Under the pieces are notes generated by a model. That model saw nothing but the letters and a program-made list of their open reading frames with translations, searched no databases and was not told where the DNA came from. A DNA stretch of 64,000 nt from Wurfbainia villosa (Eukaryota > Streptophyta > Magnoliopsida > Zingiberales > Zingiberaceae), in contig CM046000.1 of the NCBI GenBank assembly GCA_025175895.1, positions 40,336,720-40,400,719 on the forward strand, given 5' to 3'. This document shows, piece by piece, positions 10,891-22,394 of the stretch; positions within the stretch are counted from its first letter, which is position 1, and every line of letters starts with the position of its first letter. Both the position numbers and the translations under genes were made by a program.

Positions 10891-11570
10891 AGAGGGCTAA
10901 GGCTTGGGCGGCAAGGATGGTTCTCTTGGATTAGGGTGTTTCCTCTCAAGTGTTTTAGGCGGCTAGTGTTTTCGAAGTGGTTTGGGCGGCAACAAGAAAG
11001 GAGATTAGGGTTTCCTTCTTTTCTCCTTGGTGACCGGCGCTCACTCCCTCTTCTTCCTTGCTTTTGATGGCCCTCTTCCTCCTCCTTTGCTCCTTGGTGG
11101 CCGGCGGTTCTCCAACTTCTAGGTGGCTGGCGCTTCTCCAACTTCTAGGTGGTCGGCGGCAACATTGTCACAAGGTTGGCCGGCACTCAACCATTCACTC
11201 CTTGGCCGGCGGTTACATCGAGCTCCTTGGCTTGGTGGCCGGTTCTAGAAAGGAGAAGGAGTTTTTCTTGGTTCTTCTCTTTGTTCGCAGCGAACAAGGA
11301 AGTGAAGAACGCGATCTAGGAGGCTTCTACTCATGGAGGATCTTCGGCCACACGACGTCCACGAGGAGGATAGGACATACGGCAGAAGATCGTGAGGTAT
11401 AAAAGTTTTACAACTTTATTTTCTGATCTTAGCATGTTCTTTTATGTGTTGATTAGACAAGTGTGCATTTGTATATATTTTGTATAATCATGGACCCCGA
11501 AGACAAACACAAAAAACGGCGATCCGTCCGTCGTCTCTTCCGCAGCTAACCAACAAGAAGAGTTGTGTTG

Positions 11571-11593
11571 CTTGAACAACTAGTTTGTTCAAG
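11571..11593 (+). promoter_or_regulatory. Conserved U5 hairpin in A2 5' LTR
   Basis: CTTGAACAA and TTGTTCAAG around the loop CTAGT, with the same arms as in A1 and A3. Confidence 0.6.
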
Positions 11594-11732
11594 CGATCAC
11601 TCAAGTTGTTAGCATGACGACGAATTGGTTGGGCTAAGGAAACTCATCCCATCCGGATTAGTTCTTTCATTAGTGAAAATTTTAATCCGTGGACATGGGA
11701 GCTAATGAGCCTCCGAAGCAACTCCCTTCAAG

Positions 11733-11744
11733 TGGTATCAGAGA
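11733..11744 (+). other. Primer-binding site of A2
   Basis: TGGTATCAGAGA matches the initiator tRNA-Met complement at eleven of twelve bases. Confidence 0.8.
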
Positions 11745-12291
11745 CACGGTTTCCGGTTTTGTGTGTTTTGGATTCGGTTACTTTCATGCACATATCATAT
11801 ATTGAGTATGTCGGATAATAGTAGGATGTACGTAGGCTAACTTTTTGGTTGCAGGCATAAGATCCGACTATTATGGCTATTTGGTTGTATGTGATTGTTT
11901 TGTGTGTGATTGTATGTATATTATTTGAATCCTCGGGGTTGATGAGGATAGATTAGTATTTAATTTTTGTAATTAAATACGGCATTGTTTAGCCGCTCAT
12001 TTTAGTTTACTTTCGATCTAGATTATTTGTACACTCCTTCGTGGAGTATAGGATCGATGGATGTAAATTAAAATGATATATCTCAACTCGGATCTCTTTG
12101 GTGACTTGCGCACGGGAAAAGATGGAGTGGACGAGGTGGCGACACGACGGGTTGCGTATTGGAGAACAATGCCATAATAGTTGGAAAAATTCTATTTTTT
12201 TCTATATTTATTGCTTATTTTTTTTATATGCATGTTGTGTATGCTTTAAAATTCCTCATTTTCAATTTACTAAGTGGGAGAGGGATATTTT
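11745..12291 (+). other. A2 leader, first part
   Basis: Non-coding leader homologous to the A1 leader. It is interrupted by element B after ATTTT (12287-12291) and resumes at 21140. Confidence 0.85.
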
Positions 12292-13342
12292 TGTTGGTGC
12301 AGTGAGGCACCGAAATCGAACCTGTGTTTTGATTATACCAAAGACACAAAGTTAAGTCTATTTTGTTTTCTCACGAGCTGAATCAAGTGTGCAGAAGATT
12401 GATATAGCTGGTGCTGAAGGCTAGCGACACCCGGAGAAAGCCGCGGTGGTCGAGCGACACTCGAGTGATTTCGGAGGGAGCCGAACGAATCGAGTGGAAG
12501 GCCGGAAGCAAAAGCAACACGTAAGCATCGAGGTAAGCTCGAGTGTGCGAGAGTAAGGTCGTATCCTCTTTATGGGGATGATCTTAAGTGTAGATCCGAC
12601 CAAAGACTTCTTATAGATGGTCTAGGTCGAGATCGGATGGTCGACGACCATCGAAATTATGTTTTTGTTGTGATAACTTTGACTTACAAAGAAGCACCGA
12701 CCGCAAATTGGAGGACTCGACCGCCGCACTAAAACAAATGATCGGATGCTGGTCAAGAATCGATCGAGGAGTCAAGGATTATCACCAAATTTCAAGGGAA
12801 GATGTGCTCAAATTTGATTGGCTAGGGTTCCTCTCGAAAAGGGGCTCAAAGGCTATAAAAGGAGGGCCAAACCTAGGGTTTCATCAACAATTCTAAGCCT
12901 CCAAAAAGTCTCCGTTACGCTGCAACTCTCCCACAACGAAGTCCTTCCATTCCGACGTCTAGGTTTAACTTTTATTATTCTTGTACGTCGGTATTAGTTT
13001 TTCATGTCATTTACATTTCCGGAGCTTTTATCGTATACGAGGAGAGGGGGAGTGTCCCTCTACCTCAAGTTTTTGTGGTTCCTTCTTGTATCGATTAACT
13101 CCTACTTCTAACGAGGAGGAGTTCCTTTAGTGCTTTTGCCCTCCGTACGTGGTCAAGGACCACTAGGGCCTTGGAGTAGTAGCCTTCGGCTACGAACCAA
13201 GTAAAACCCTTGTGTCTATTGTTTTTTTTTATTTTTACATTTCCGCTGCAATTAACTAATTATCTCTCGAGTTTTAACGAAAGAAAAAGAAAAGGTTTTT
13301 CGCTATTCACCCCCCCCTCTAGCGAACCACATCGATCCAACA
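12292..13342 (+). repeat. B 5' LTR, 1,051 bp
   Basis: TGTTGG...CCAACA. It closely matches the 3' LTR except for a variable block before the TATA box (about 12683-12775), where the 3' copy has a different, longer sequence rich in CGATCG. Confidence 0.95.
12854..12860 (+). promoter_or_regulatory. TATA box of B 5' LTR
   Basis: TATAAAA in GGCTATAAAAGGAGGG. The same context occurs at 20656-20662 in the 3' LTR. Confidence 0.72.
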
Positions 13343-13344
13343 AT

Positions 13345-13356
13345 TGGTATCAGAGC
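13345..13356 (+). other. Primer-binding site of B
   Basis: TGGTATCAGAGC, an exact match to the initiator tRNA-Met complement, two bases after the LTR. Confidence 0.9.
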
Positions 13357-13853
13357 CGGGGGCGCTTAGATTTGGTGAAACCACCAATCTAACATTTTTT
13401 TTACAGATTTGTTTTTTTGTTCGTTTAAATTTTTCTCCCGCACTACTAATCCAAGACGAAGTGTTGGTACTCTTTGTTTGATTTTGTTTTGCAAGTATTC
13501 GCTTTTGGAGTAGCCGACGGTCAAACGGGCATAACTTTTTGTACAAGTTGACCCACGACACGGTCTACCTTCCAAATCGAAGCCCTCGCAGAGATCTACA
13601 CTTCTTACTGGGGTTTACCCCCATAACAAGTTGTTTTCGTCCTCAAAAATCGACGTTTAGTAGCCTTTCGGGGACATCGAAGGTTGTGAGTACTCACTTT
13701 TTATTTAGTTTCTCATCTCTTTGCTTAACTTTCTATTTTTTGTTTGTTTCTTTTTATTTCCCACACTACTAATCCAATACGCAAGTCTTGGTACTTTCGT
13801 GTTTTTTTTTTCATTGCTAGGTCTTCTTTTTAGTCTCCTTGTTTTTTGTTCTA
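13357..13853 (+). other. Leader of B
   Basis: About 500 bp, T-rich, without a conserved frame. Confidence 0.8.
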
Positions 13854-15488
13854 ATGGCCCATCTCGAGGGTTTTAGCACCGTCCGACCTCAATTTTACAA
13901 CGGAGATGATTTCCGTTACTGGAAAGGTCGGATGGAATACTTTCTCAAAACCCAAATCGAGATGTGGATCATAATCCAAATGGGTTTCACACTTCCGACT
14001 AATGAAGTGGGTGACTCCTTGGATTATGATCAATGGACCGTTGCAACAAAACGACAAGTCGAAGCCGATGCCAAGGCAACACAAATCCTCCAATGCGGCT
14101 TGTCCAAGGAGGAGCTAAATCGCGTCGGCCCCTTCATAAGCGGAAAGGATCTTTGGACAAAACTAATCGAGTTACACGAAGGATCAGATCAAGCTAAGGT
14201 TTGCAAACGCGATTTGTTGTTCAATAAATTGTACACACTAAAAATGCAGGAACACGAGTCCGCGACGCAACTCCACGCCCGTGTCCAAGACATAGTCAAC
14301 AACCTACACGCAATCGGGCAAAAGGTCGAAAACCGCGACCTTATAAGGTATGTTCTAAACTCTTTTCCGAGGACCACCTTGTGAGCATCCATGGTCGATG
14401 CCTACAAGGTCTCCAAGGACCTTTCTAAACTTAGATTAGATGAACTCTTTTCGGATTTTGAATTACATGAGCAGTCCAACTCAGAACCCGAGAATGGTAT
14501 AGCCTTGTTTGCAGGTTCAAAGAAGAAGAAAATCACAAGCAAGCCACCACCACCCGAGGAGGAAGATGAGTCCGAAGAAGAAGTTGACCCGGAATTGACT
14601 GCCGAACTAATGAACCTAGCTCGAAGGATAGCCAAGGGACGAAAGCGAACCACAACTCGACCCAACCAAGGTAAGCCTAAAAGTTATAATATTAGGTGTT
14701 ATGAGTGTAATAGGTTTGGACATATAAAGTCCGAGTGCCCCAAGCTCAACCACCAAGCACCTAAGCACAAGAAGGCCCTCAACGCGACATGGGAAGAAGC
14801 GTCATCCAAAGAAGACGAAGACCACGTCTTCATGGCGAAATCAATTGAGTCAAACACGGAGACCGAACTTGAGTCAGAACCTGAGGATGACTCGGACTAC
14901 GAAGCTACCTTCAAGTCAAGCCACGAATACGGATCCGGTTCAAAAGATACCCTTAAGGTGAGTCAAACTTTATTTAATACTTTACATAATACGGTTAGGT
15001 TTTTGTCTAGGAAGTTAGCTAAGTCTGAGTCCAAGGTCGAGACCCTTGTTGAGGAGGTTAAACTCCTCAAACACGAGGTCTCCCTAACCTCTTCGACTAG
15101 TCGAGTTCAAGAGAAGGACTCAACTCGAGTTGAAAAGCTCGAAGTTGAGAACTCTCTCTTGAAAAGTCAAGTCGAAGATCTTAGGAACACGTTGGAAAGG
15201 TTCACTTCGGGATCCAAAGGACTTGACCTCCTACTTGGATCTCAAAGGGCCGTGTACAACAAGGCTGGACTCGGGTTTAACTCAAACACGACTAATAGGT
15301 CGTATATGTCGATTGTAAGTCGACATAAGAAACATGTCCAAGCATGGGTCCCTAAGAACTTTTTGATTTCAACTCTAGGATCCAACCCGTACTGGGTTCC
15401 CAAGGACCAAATCCACTATGTGGATAGACCGAACCGATTCAACGGTCTAGGGGGAGCCAGTACAAAACATGTTTGTGCTTTAACTTAG
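13854..15488 (+). pseudogene. gag: B gag, SIRE-type, one internal stop
   Basis: The start chosen is the ATG at 13854 (MAHLEGFSTVRPQFYNGD), because the family begins there and the five codons upstream are leader. The frame is uninterrupted except for TGA at 14382-14384, which replaces a TGG expected before ASMVDAYK. It holds a capsid-like region, an acidic stretch (EEEDESEEEVDPE), a zinc knuckle CYECNRFGHIKSEC near 14697, a predicted coiled coil (about 14960-15190), then the SIRE-type tail with LLGSQRAVYNKAGLGF and two WVPK motifs. The frame ends at TAG 15486-15488, before the protease. Confidence 0.92.
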
Positions 15489-16073
15489 AAATTGCATGTT
15501 TTAACTTAGAATGTTTATGCTTTAACTTAGAAATTGCATGATTTAACTTAGAAAGTTTGTACTTTAAAACTTGTGAACTTACTTAGAACAAAAACATAAC
15601 CAACTAAAATTTTTCGAAAAGATTGAGCCTCGGGGAGCCTCTTTTCAAAAACATAACCAACTAAAATTCTTCGAAAAGATTGAGCCTCGGGGAGCCTCTT
15701 TTCAAAAATAACTAGTTAGACGAGGAAATAATTTTAGGTAAGTCAAGTCATCATTTTCTTGAAAATGGCTTTGTCTAAGGAAGTGGTCGATGATCCGATA
15801 AAAGAAGGCCCCTGTGCCTCGCCACGACCTGGAAGCCATGATCTTGAAAAGGTAAACTTGACAAGCCTAGGGTTAAATCCAAATCTAACATAAAATTACT
15901 TGAACCTAAATCCACTTAATCAACTTAATTAGAAGTCATCTCAAAATAAACACATAAGTATAACATGCTTGATAATATAGACTCCGGTGAGATGACCTAG
16001 GGTTAACAACTTACAACCAATTTTCTTAACAAAAATCTAACATCCAATCCAACCACCTTGTGTGTAAGATCAA
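15489..16073 (+). other. Gag-pol spacer of B
   Basis: Non-coding. It begins with imperfect repeats of AACTTAGAAATTGCATG and then has a 57-bp tandem duplication (from about 15592, the two copies differing by one base). The remainder looks like decayed linker between gag and protease. Confidence 0.75.
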
Positions 16074-17790
16074 TGGATGTTGGACAGCGGTTGCTCCCGA
16101 CACATGACCGGGGATCAACTCAAATTCGCAAAGCTTCGATTCAAACGATAAGGATCGGTAGCCTTTGGGAATAACGGCAAGCTCAAAATCATCGGATCAG
16201 GTGATATCGAGCTTAACACGAATTTTGTTATTAAAAATGTATTACTTGTAGAGAATTTTGAATATAACTTACTTAGTGTAAGCCAATTGTGTGATAATAA
16301 CTATAAGGTTATATTTCTAGAAAATGAATACGTAATTAATACCAACGAAACCTCTAAAACAATTCTTAAAGGAACTAGAAATAACAACATTTATACGATC
16401 AACTTAACCAACTCCTCAACTAAGTGTCTTATGACACGGCAAGAGGAATCATGGTTGTGGCACCGACGACTCGGTCACTCGCACCCAAGACTCGTCCACA
16501 AGATGAGTCAGAGTGGCTTAGTCAGAGGCTTACCCAACCTCAACAATTTGGTTAATAAAATCTGTAATGCTTGTCAACAAGGAAAACAACCTAGGACACA
16601 ACACAAGTTAACTAACCAAGAATGAACCTCAAGTGTACTTGAGCTCTCGTGATATGGATCTATTCGATTCACATGGAGCCAAGTCACTCAATAGAAGTCA
16701 ATATTGCTTAGTCATAATTGACGACTACTCCAGGTTTACCTGGGTTAGGTTCATCAAACATAAAAATGATACCCTAGATCAATTAATCAATCTATTCAAA
16801 TTAATCGAGAATCAAAAAGACCTTAAGGTTAAAAGACTTAGAAGCGATCATGGTGGTGAATTCGAAAATCAAAGGTTCACCGACTTCTATAACCTAAACG
16901 GATACCACCATGAATTCTCTTGCCCTAGGACCCCTCAACAAAATGGCCTAGTGGAGCGGAAAAACCGAACTCTACAAGAAGCCGCTAGGACCATGTTGAA
17001 TGAATACGACCTACCCGATATATTTTGGGCAGAAGCCGTTAGCACGGCTTGCTATGTCCAAAATAGGATCCTTATGGTAAAGAGACACCTTAAGACCTCG
17101 TACGAGATTTATCACGATAAAATACCTAACATCAAGTACTTTAGGGTATTTGGGTGTAAGGTACATATCCTAAACACTAAGGATTACCTAGGGAAATTTA
17201 CATCCAAAACCACCATCGGAATCTTTCTAGGATACTCGACTACAAGTAAAGCTTATAGAGTATATAACCACGACACCCTCAGAGTCGAGGAGACTATCAA
17301 TGTAGTATTTGATGAAGGACATGAACCTACAAAATCCCCGGCAACCCCAATTAGCGAGCCGATTCATACTAGACCTAACTCTGATCCAGAGATCAGGTCT
17401 AGTGTTAATCCTAACCTAGGTCAACCTAGTCACCCTATTGATCAAGTGATAGATGACTCCAACCAAACTAGTGTTCAACCAAGTCACCCCATTGATCAAG
17501 CATTAGGTGACACAAACCCAACCCAATCTAGGATTCAGACTAACCACCCTATCGATCAAGTAATAGGAGATCCTAATCTAGGAGTTCGAACTAGAGCATC
17601 CTATAGGAACCTTAGTCTAATTTCCTTAATTTCAAAGATAGAACCCAAATCAATTGAACAAGCTCTTCTTGATCCCGATTGGATTATTGCAATGCAAGAA
17701 GAGCTAGCTCAATTTACTAGGAATGAAGTGTGGGAATTAGTACCATCACCTAAAGACAAAACGATAATTGGAACAAGGTGGGTGTTTTGA
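16074..17790 (+). pseudogene. pol: B protease and integrase (broken)
   Basis: The protease motif WMLDSGCSRHMTG starts at 16074 with Asp at 16083-16085. A TAA interrupts at 16149-16151. The pre-integrase zinc domain is at about 16440-16580 (WHRRLGHSHP and CNACQQGKQ). The frame ends at TGA 16623-16625 and the next frame begins at once, so there is a frameshift near 16600-16640. The integrase core keeps Asp in MDLF, Asp in RSDHGGEF and Glu in GLVERKNRTL. A linker follows with three repeats of HPIDQV/A. The segment closes at TGA 17788-17790, where CGA is expected (WVFRNK in relatives). Confidence 0.92.
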
Positions 17791-19133
17791 AACAAGCTTG
17801 ATGATAAAGGTGAAGTAGTTAGAAACAAGGCTAGGTTAGTCGCCAAAGGATTTAGCCAAGTCGAAGGCTTAGATTACGACGAAACCTATGCCCCAGTAGC
17901 TAGACTCGAATCCATTCGAATGTTGCTAGCTTATGCCGCACATCGAGGATTTAAGCTGTTTCAAATGGATGTTAAGTCGGCATTCCTAAATGGATACATT
18001 AAAGAAGAAGTTTATGTTAGCCAACCCCCCGGATTCAAAAATCTAGATAAACCCGACCATGTTCTAAAACATAAGAAAGCTCTCTATGGACTTAAACAAG
18101 CTCCTCGAGCTTGGTACGAGAGACTTTCAATCCATCTTAAGTCAAAAGGGTTTAACCAAGGCTTAGTTGACCCAACTCTCTTCGTAAAAACCTTAGGTAA
18201 AGAAATATTCATAGCTCAAATTTACGTAGACGATATAATTTTTGGAACCTCTAACTCAGCCTTACTAAACGAGTTCGTTTCACTCATGGAAAGTGAGTTC
18301 GAAATGAACTTGGTAGGCGAGTTAAGTTTCTTTTTAGGTCTACAAATTAAACAAACTAAGGATGGTATATACCTATATCAACAAAAATACACTAAGGAGT
18401 TAATTAAAAGATTTGGAATGCAAGACGCTAAGATAATAAACACCCCAATAGCGATTAATGTTAACATAGGAGAAGACCTAGAAAGTAAGTCCATTGACTT
18501 AAAATACTATAGGAGTGTAATAGGGAGTCTCCTGTACTTAACTGCAAGCCGACCTGATATCTTATTTGCAGTAAGTATGTGCGCCAGGTTTCAAACCTGT
18601 GCCAAGGAGTCTCACCTAACCCTAGTTAAGTGTATCCTTAGATATCTAAAGGGTACACTTAATGTCGATATTTGGTATCCTAGATCTACCGAGTTCGAAC
18701 TAATCGGCTACTCCGATTCGGATTATGCCCAGAGTAAACTCGATAAAAGAGCACGAGTGGTTGTTTTCAACTACTCGGCTCGAGTCTAGTGAGTTGGTGC
18801 AGTAGGAAGCAACATTGTGTTGCCTTGTCTACCACCGAAGCCGAATACATCGCGATGGGTGAGTGTGTCACTCAGCTTCTTTGGATGAAGCACACCCTCC
18901 GCGACTTTAAGTTAGACTTTACGAATACTAAACTTCACGTAGATAACATTAGTTCAATTAATCTTACAAAGAATCCAAAATGTCACTCTAGGACCAAACA
19001 TATAGAAGTCAAACACCATTTTATTCGAGAACATGTGGCCAACGGAGCCATACAACTCGAGTACGTCGAATCGAAATCTAACCTAGCGCATCATTTACTA
19101 AACCCCTACCCGAAGCCGAATTTAGTCTATTAA
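17791..19133 (+). pseudogene. pol: B reverse transcriptase and RNase H (one frameshift)
   Basis: RT runs on in the same frame as the integrase and keeps QMDVKSAFLNG and the catalytic YVDD at 18223-18234. RNase H starts in the frame with YSDSDYA, and a single-base loss near 18750 (within DKR-[S]TSG) shifts the frame. The rest (18789-19133) has SWCSRKQ, STTEAEYIA with the catalytic Glu, and HVDN with the catalytic Asp. RNase H is therefore complete in sequence but split across two frames. Confidence 0.92.
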
Positions 19134-20032
19134 GACGAAAATTGGGCATGTTCGTAATAGAATAAGAACTTGCAAACTATATTTTCTTACTACTATTTCT
19201 TATTTTTCATTTTGATGGAACTAGCATAGGACATACCTTAGATAACATGCACCTATAGATTTAAGGAGCCAGTACATCTCACAACACATAGGACTAATGT
19301 GTTTGTGTACTTAGCCACGTAGATGGGCGTGAGATGTTAGGACCCTACTCCAGTTCCAAGATGTAGATCAAGTGCGCAATATGAACCTCCTGAGTATAAA
19401 TATGCAACTAATATTAACCAACTCTAATCAGACTTGTTGATAATATCATTTCAATCAAGTCAAACTAGAGTTGAACATTTAGATGAATTATTTTCACATA
19501 CTATTTTTAAAATCATCATGCTTGGACTTAGGGTTTTCTTAAAACCCCCACTTTTCCTTGATTTATGTCAAAAGGGGAGAAAAGGCCAAAGTTAAGGTTC
19601 AAGAAAAGGCCAAAGTTCAATTTCAAATTTTTGAAATTGATAACTTAACTTAAAACTTTGATTCTCGCCTAAGCAAGGGGGAGTAAGGTTTAGGTTTCAA
19701 CTCTTCGGAATTGAAAACTTTAAAGGCCCAAGTTAAGAAATCAAAAGTTAAACCTTTTGAATAATTAACCTTTTGACTTAACTTTTGATTACTTAACTTG
19801 CACTTATTTTTGACTCTAAGAAGCCTAAGTTAAGTAATGCCATTTACTTAACTCATTATCTTTTGTGTTTGGAGAACTAAAAGTTTTTTTCAAGTACTCA
19901 CCCTCGGTCAAGGGGGAGGGTTCCTCTAAGGGGAGAACTTGAGAAATATTTTTACTACTCCTACTTTTTCTTCTTGTCTTTACTGTTTCATGCACTTAAT
20001 TTCCTTAACTTTGTGTGTTTTTGCCATATATC
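19134..20032 (+). other. 3' non-coding region of B
   Basis: About 900 bp with no long open frame. It has many short variants of AAGTTAA, AACTTTTGA and AAAGGGGAGAAAA, and ends at the polypurine tract. Confidence 0.75.
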
Positions 20033-20046
20033 AAAAAGGGGGAGAT
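20033..20046 (+). other. Polypurine tract of B
   Basis: AAAAAGGGGGAGAT directly before the 3' LTR. It is the plus-strand DNA primer site in this class. Confidence 0.85.
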
Positions 20047-21134
20047 TGTTGGTGCAGTGAGGCACCGAAATCGAACCTGTGTTTTGATTATAGCAAAGAC
20101 ACAAAGTTAAGTCTATTTTGTTTTCTCACGAGCTGAATCAAGTGTACAGAAGATTGATATAGCTGGAGCTGAAGGCTAGCGACACCCGGAGAAAGTCGCG
20201 GTGGTCGAGCGACACTCGAGTGATTTCGGAGGGAGCCGAAGGAATCGAGTGGAAGGCCGGAAGCAAAAGCAACACGTAAGCATCGAGGTAAGCTCGAGTG
20301 TGCGAGAGTAAGTAAGGTTGTATCCTCTTTACAGGGATGATCTTAAGCGTAGATCCGACCAAAGACTTCTTATAGATGGTCTAGGTCGAGATCGGATGGT
20401 CGACGACCATCGAAATTATGTTTTTGTTGCGCTAACTTTGACTTACAAGAAGCATCGACCGATCACTTGAGGACTCGATCGCCAAACACCGATCGCAAGA
20501 AGAATCGATCGATGTCGCCATCGGGCCGATCGATGATGGCCATCCGATCGATGGTCAATGATCAGATTCGAGGAGTCAAGGATTATCACCAAATTTCAAG
20601 GGAAGATGTGCTCAAATTTGATTGGCTAGGGTTCCTCTCAAAAGGCTCAAAGGCTATAAAAGGAGGGCCAAACCTAGGGTTTCATCAACAATTCTAAGCC
20701 TCCAAAGTCTCCACGCAACTCTCCGACAACGAAGTCCTTCCATTCCGACGTCAAGGTTTAACTTTTATTATTCTTGTACGTCGGTATTAGTTTTTCTTGT
20801 CATTTACATTTCCGGAGCTTTTATCGTATACGAGGAGAGGGGGAGTGTCCCTCTACCTCAAGTTTTTGTGGTTCCTTCTTGTATCGATTAATTCCTACTT
20901 CTAACGAGGAGGAGTTCCTTTAGTGCTTTTGCCCTCCGTACGTGGTCAAGGACCACTAGGGCCTTGGAGTAGTAGCCTTCGGCTACGAACCAAGTAAAAC
21001 CCTTGTGTCGATTGTTTTTTTTTATTTTTACATTTCCGCTGCAATTAACTAATTATCTCTCGAGTTTTAACGAAAGAAAAAGAAAAGGTTTTTCGCTATT
21101 CACCCCCCCTCTAGCGAACCACATCGATCCAACA
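20047..21134 (+). repeat. B 3' LTR, 1,088 bp
   Basis: Very similar to the 5' LTR apart from the variable block (about 20450-20575), which contains several CGATCGA motifs and accounts for most of the 37-bp length difference. TATA box at 20656-20662. Confidence 0.95.
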
Positions 21135-21139
21135 ATTTT

Positions 21140-21641
21140 AATTAATTCCCGCGGCCTCCATTAAAATTTGACGTGTGATGCAATAAACTTGTGTGTCGGC
21201 TCTGAGTGCCTTCCTCCCTGCAGACGAGTTTGTTTGCGGATCACTAGGTCAAATAATGGTTATAGGAAATTATCTAGGAGCATGTGTACTTCCACAGCGG
21301 TAAGGCACATAATCCGAAATAATTCCCTTAGTATCGTGTAATGGTGCACACTTAGATGCAAATAAAAGTATCCTCCCCATCGGAGTCAGTGCTTTTATTT
21401 GTAGGGCCAAAGAGGAACCAACTATTAATTTTATTTGTAAAAAAGTAAGGTTGATAAGATAATAAAATTAATGGGTAAAACCTTCACTTACAAATGTAGA
21501 ATTCGTATATGTCCACACAGCATGGCATGCGACATTCTCGGTGATTTGAGGTGTTGGTTGATCTCGTAATTTTATTGTTTTGAGGAATCAATAATATTTG
21601 AAATCTAATGTTTTGATCATTGTGATTCTTAGGTTTTTCAA
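21140..21641 (+). other. A2 leader, second part
   Basis: Continues the leader from 12291. The 5 bases ATTTT are repeated at the join. It runs into gag without a conserved frame. Confidence 0.85.
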
Positions 21642-22394
21642 ATGGCTTTCAACCCACTTGCTGTCATATTAAAAGAAAATAAACTTACTAGAACAAACTA
21701 CATTGATTGGAAAAGAAATCTGGATATTGTCTTAACTGTGGAAGAGTACAAATTTGTACTCTTCGAGGTCTGTCCTCCTAAGCCCACCGATGACTCTGAT
21801 GAAAAGGAGAAAGAAAGTTATAAGAAATGGATCAAGGAAGATGAGATGACGCGGTGTTACATTTTGGCATCTATGTCAAATGTGCTGCAACATCGCGATC
21901 GTGCCATGGCCATATTTATGACATGATGTTCAATCTCAAGGAACTTTTTCAACATCGTAGTAGGGCGCTAGACAGAGATTATAAAACACTGTTAGATTGA
22001 CGAAGTCTCAAGCCTTCTATCAAGCAATACGTAGGAAGTCCTCGGAGCTGAGATCGATGGGGAAACCCAGGTCGATATCATTCTCCAGTCTCTGCCTAGG
22101 AGTTTTGAGCAGTTCTGCCTCAACTACAACATGAACAAGAGGTTGTATTCGTTGGCGGAGCTTCTGACAGAACTTCGAGCGGCAGAGGGGCTTTTTCGTC
22201 AAAGCACTCAAGCCATGGTTGCTCAGAAAGTTTCTTCCTCTAAACCGAAAGGTAAGAAGAAGAAGAAGCAAGGTGGAGCGAAGAAAGTGGTAGTGGGACC
22301 TCAGGCAGGAGTGAAGAAGCCGAAAGGCAAGTGCTTCACTTGCAAGCAGACTGGACATTGGAAGGCGGACTATCCTCGCCAAAAGAACAAAGGT
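21642..22394 (+). pseudogene. gag: A2 gag (broken, with an internal scramble)
   Basis: ATG at 21642 (MAFNPLAVILKENKL). The N-terminal half reads to about 21915, where a small deletion shifts the frame. About 21955-22035 shows no match to A1 gag and stands in for about 100 bp of it, then the frame is restored at 22036. The zinc knuckle near 22334 has lost its last Cys (CFTCKQTGHWKADY). Confidence 0.88.

Larger units (their letters stand above)
9560..11730 (+). repeat. A2 5' LTR, 2,171 bp
   Basis: Starts TGTAAGAATG (mutated from a form like TGTAGGGATT seen in the 3' copy) and ends ACTCCCTTCA. It has about 14 minisatellite units, a TATA box, and a GC-rich leader with at least seven TGGYCGGC-type motifs (11030-11250). 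The conserved hairpin is at 11571-11593. It is 78 bp longer than the 3' LTR, which equals three 26-bp units. Confidence 0.92.
12292..21134 (+). mobile_element. SIRE-like copia element B, full length, nested in A2 leader
   Basis: LTRs 12292-13342 and 20047-21134 begin TGTTGG and end CCAACA. They are flanked by perfect 5-bp target copies ATTTT (12287-12291 and 21135-21139). The primer-binding site, gag, protease, integrase, RT, RNase H and polypurine tract follow in copia order. The gag type, the gag-pol spacer and the PPT context point to the SIRE/Maximus group. No env-like frame is seen after pol. The element has a few stops and frameshifts and cannot code for an intact polyprotein. Confidence 0.95.

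Noticed and set aside
12098..12355. 85-codon frame at the A2/B border
   Set aside because: It spans the junction of the A2 leader with the B LTR and has no independent support.
19134..20046. Possible env-like gene after B pol
   Set aside because: Some SIRE elements have one, but no long frame, signal peptide or membrane segment is seen here.
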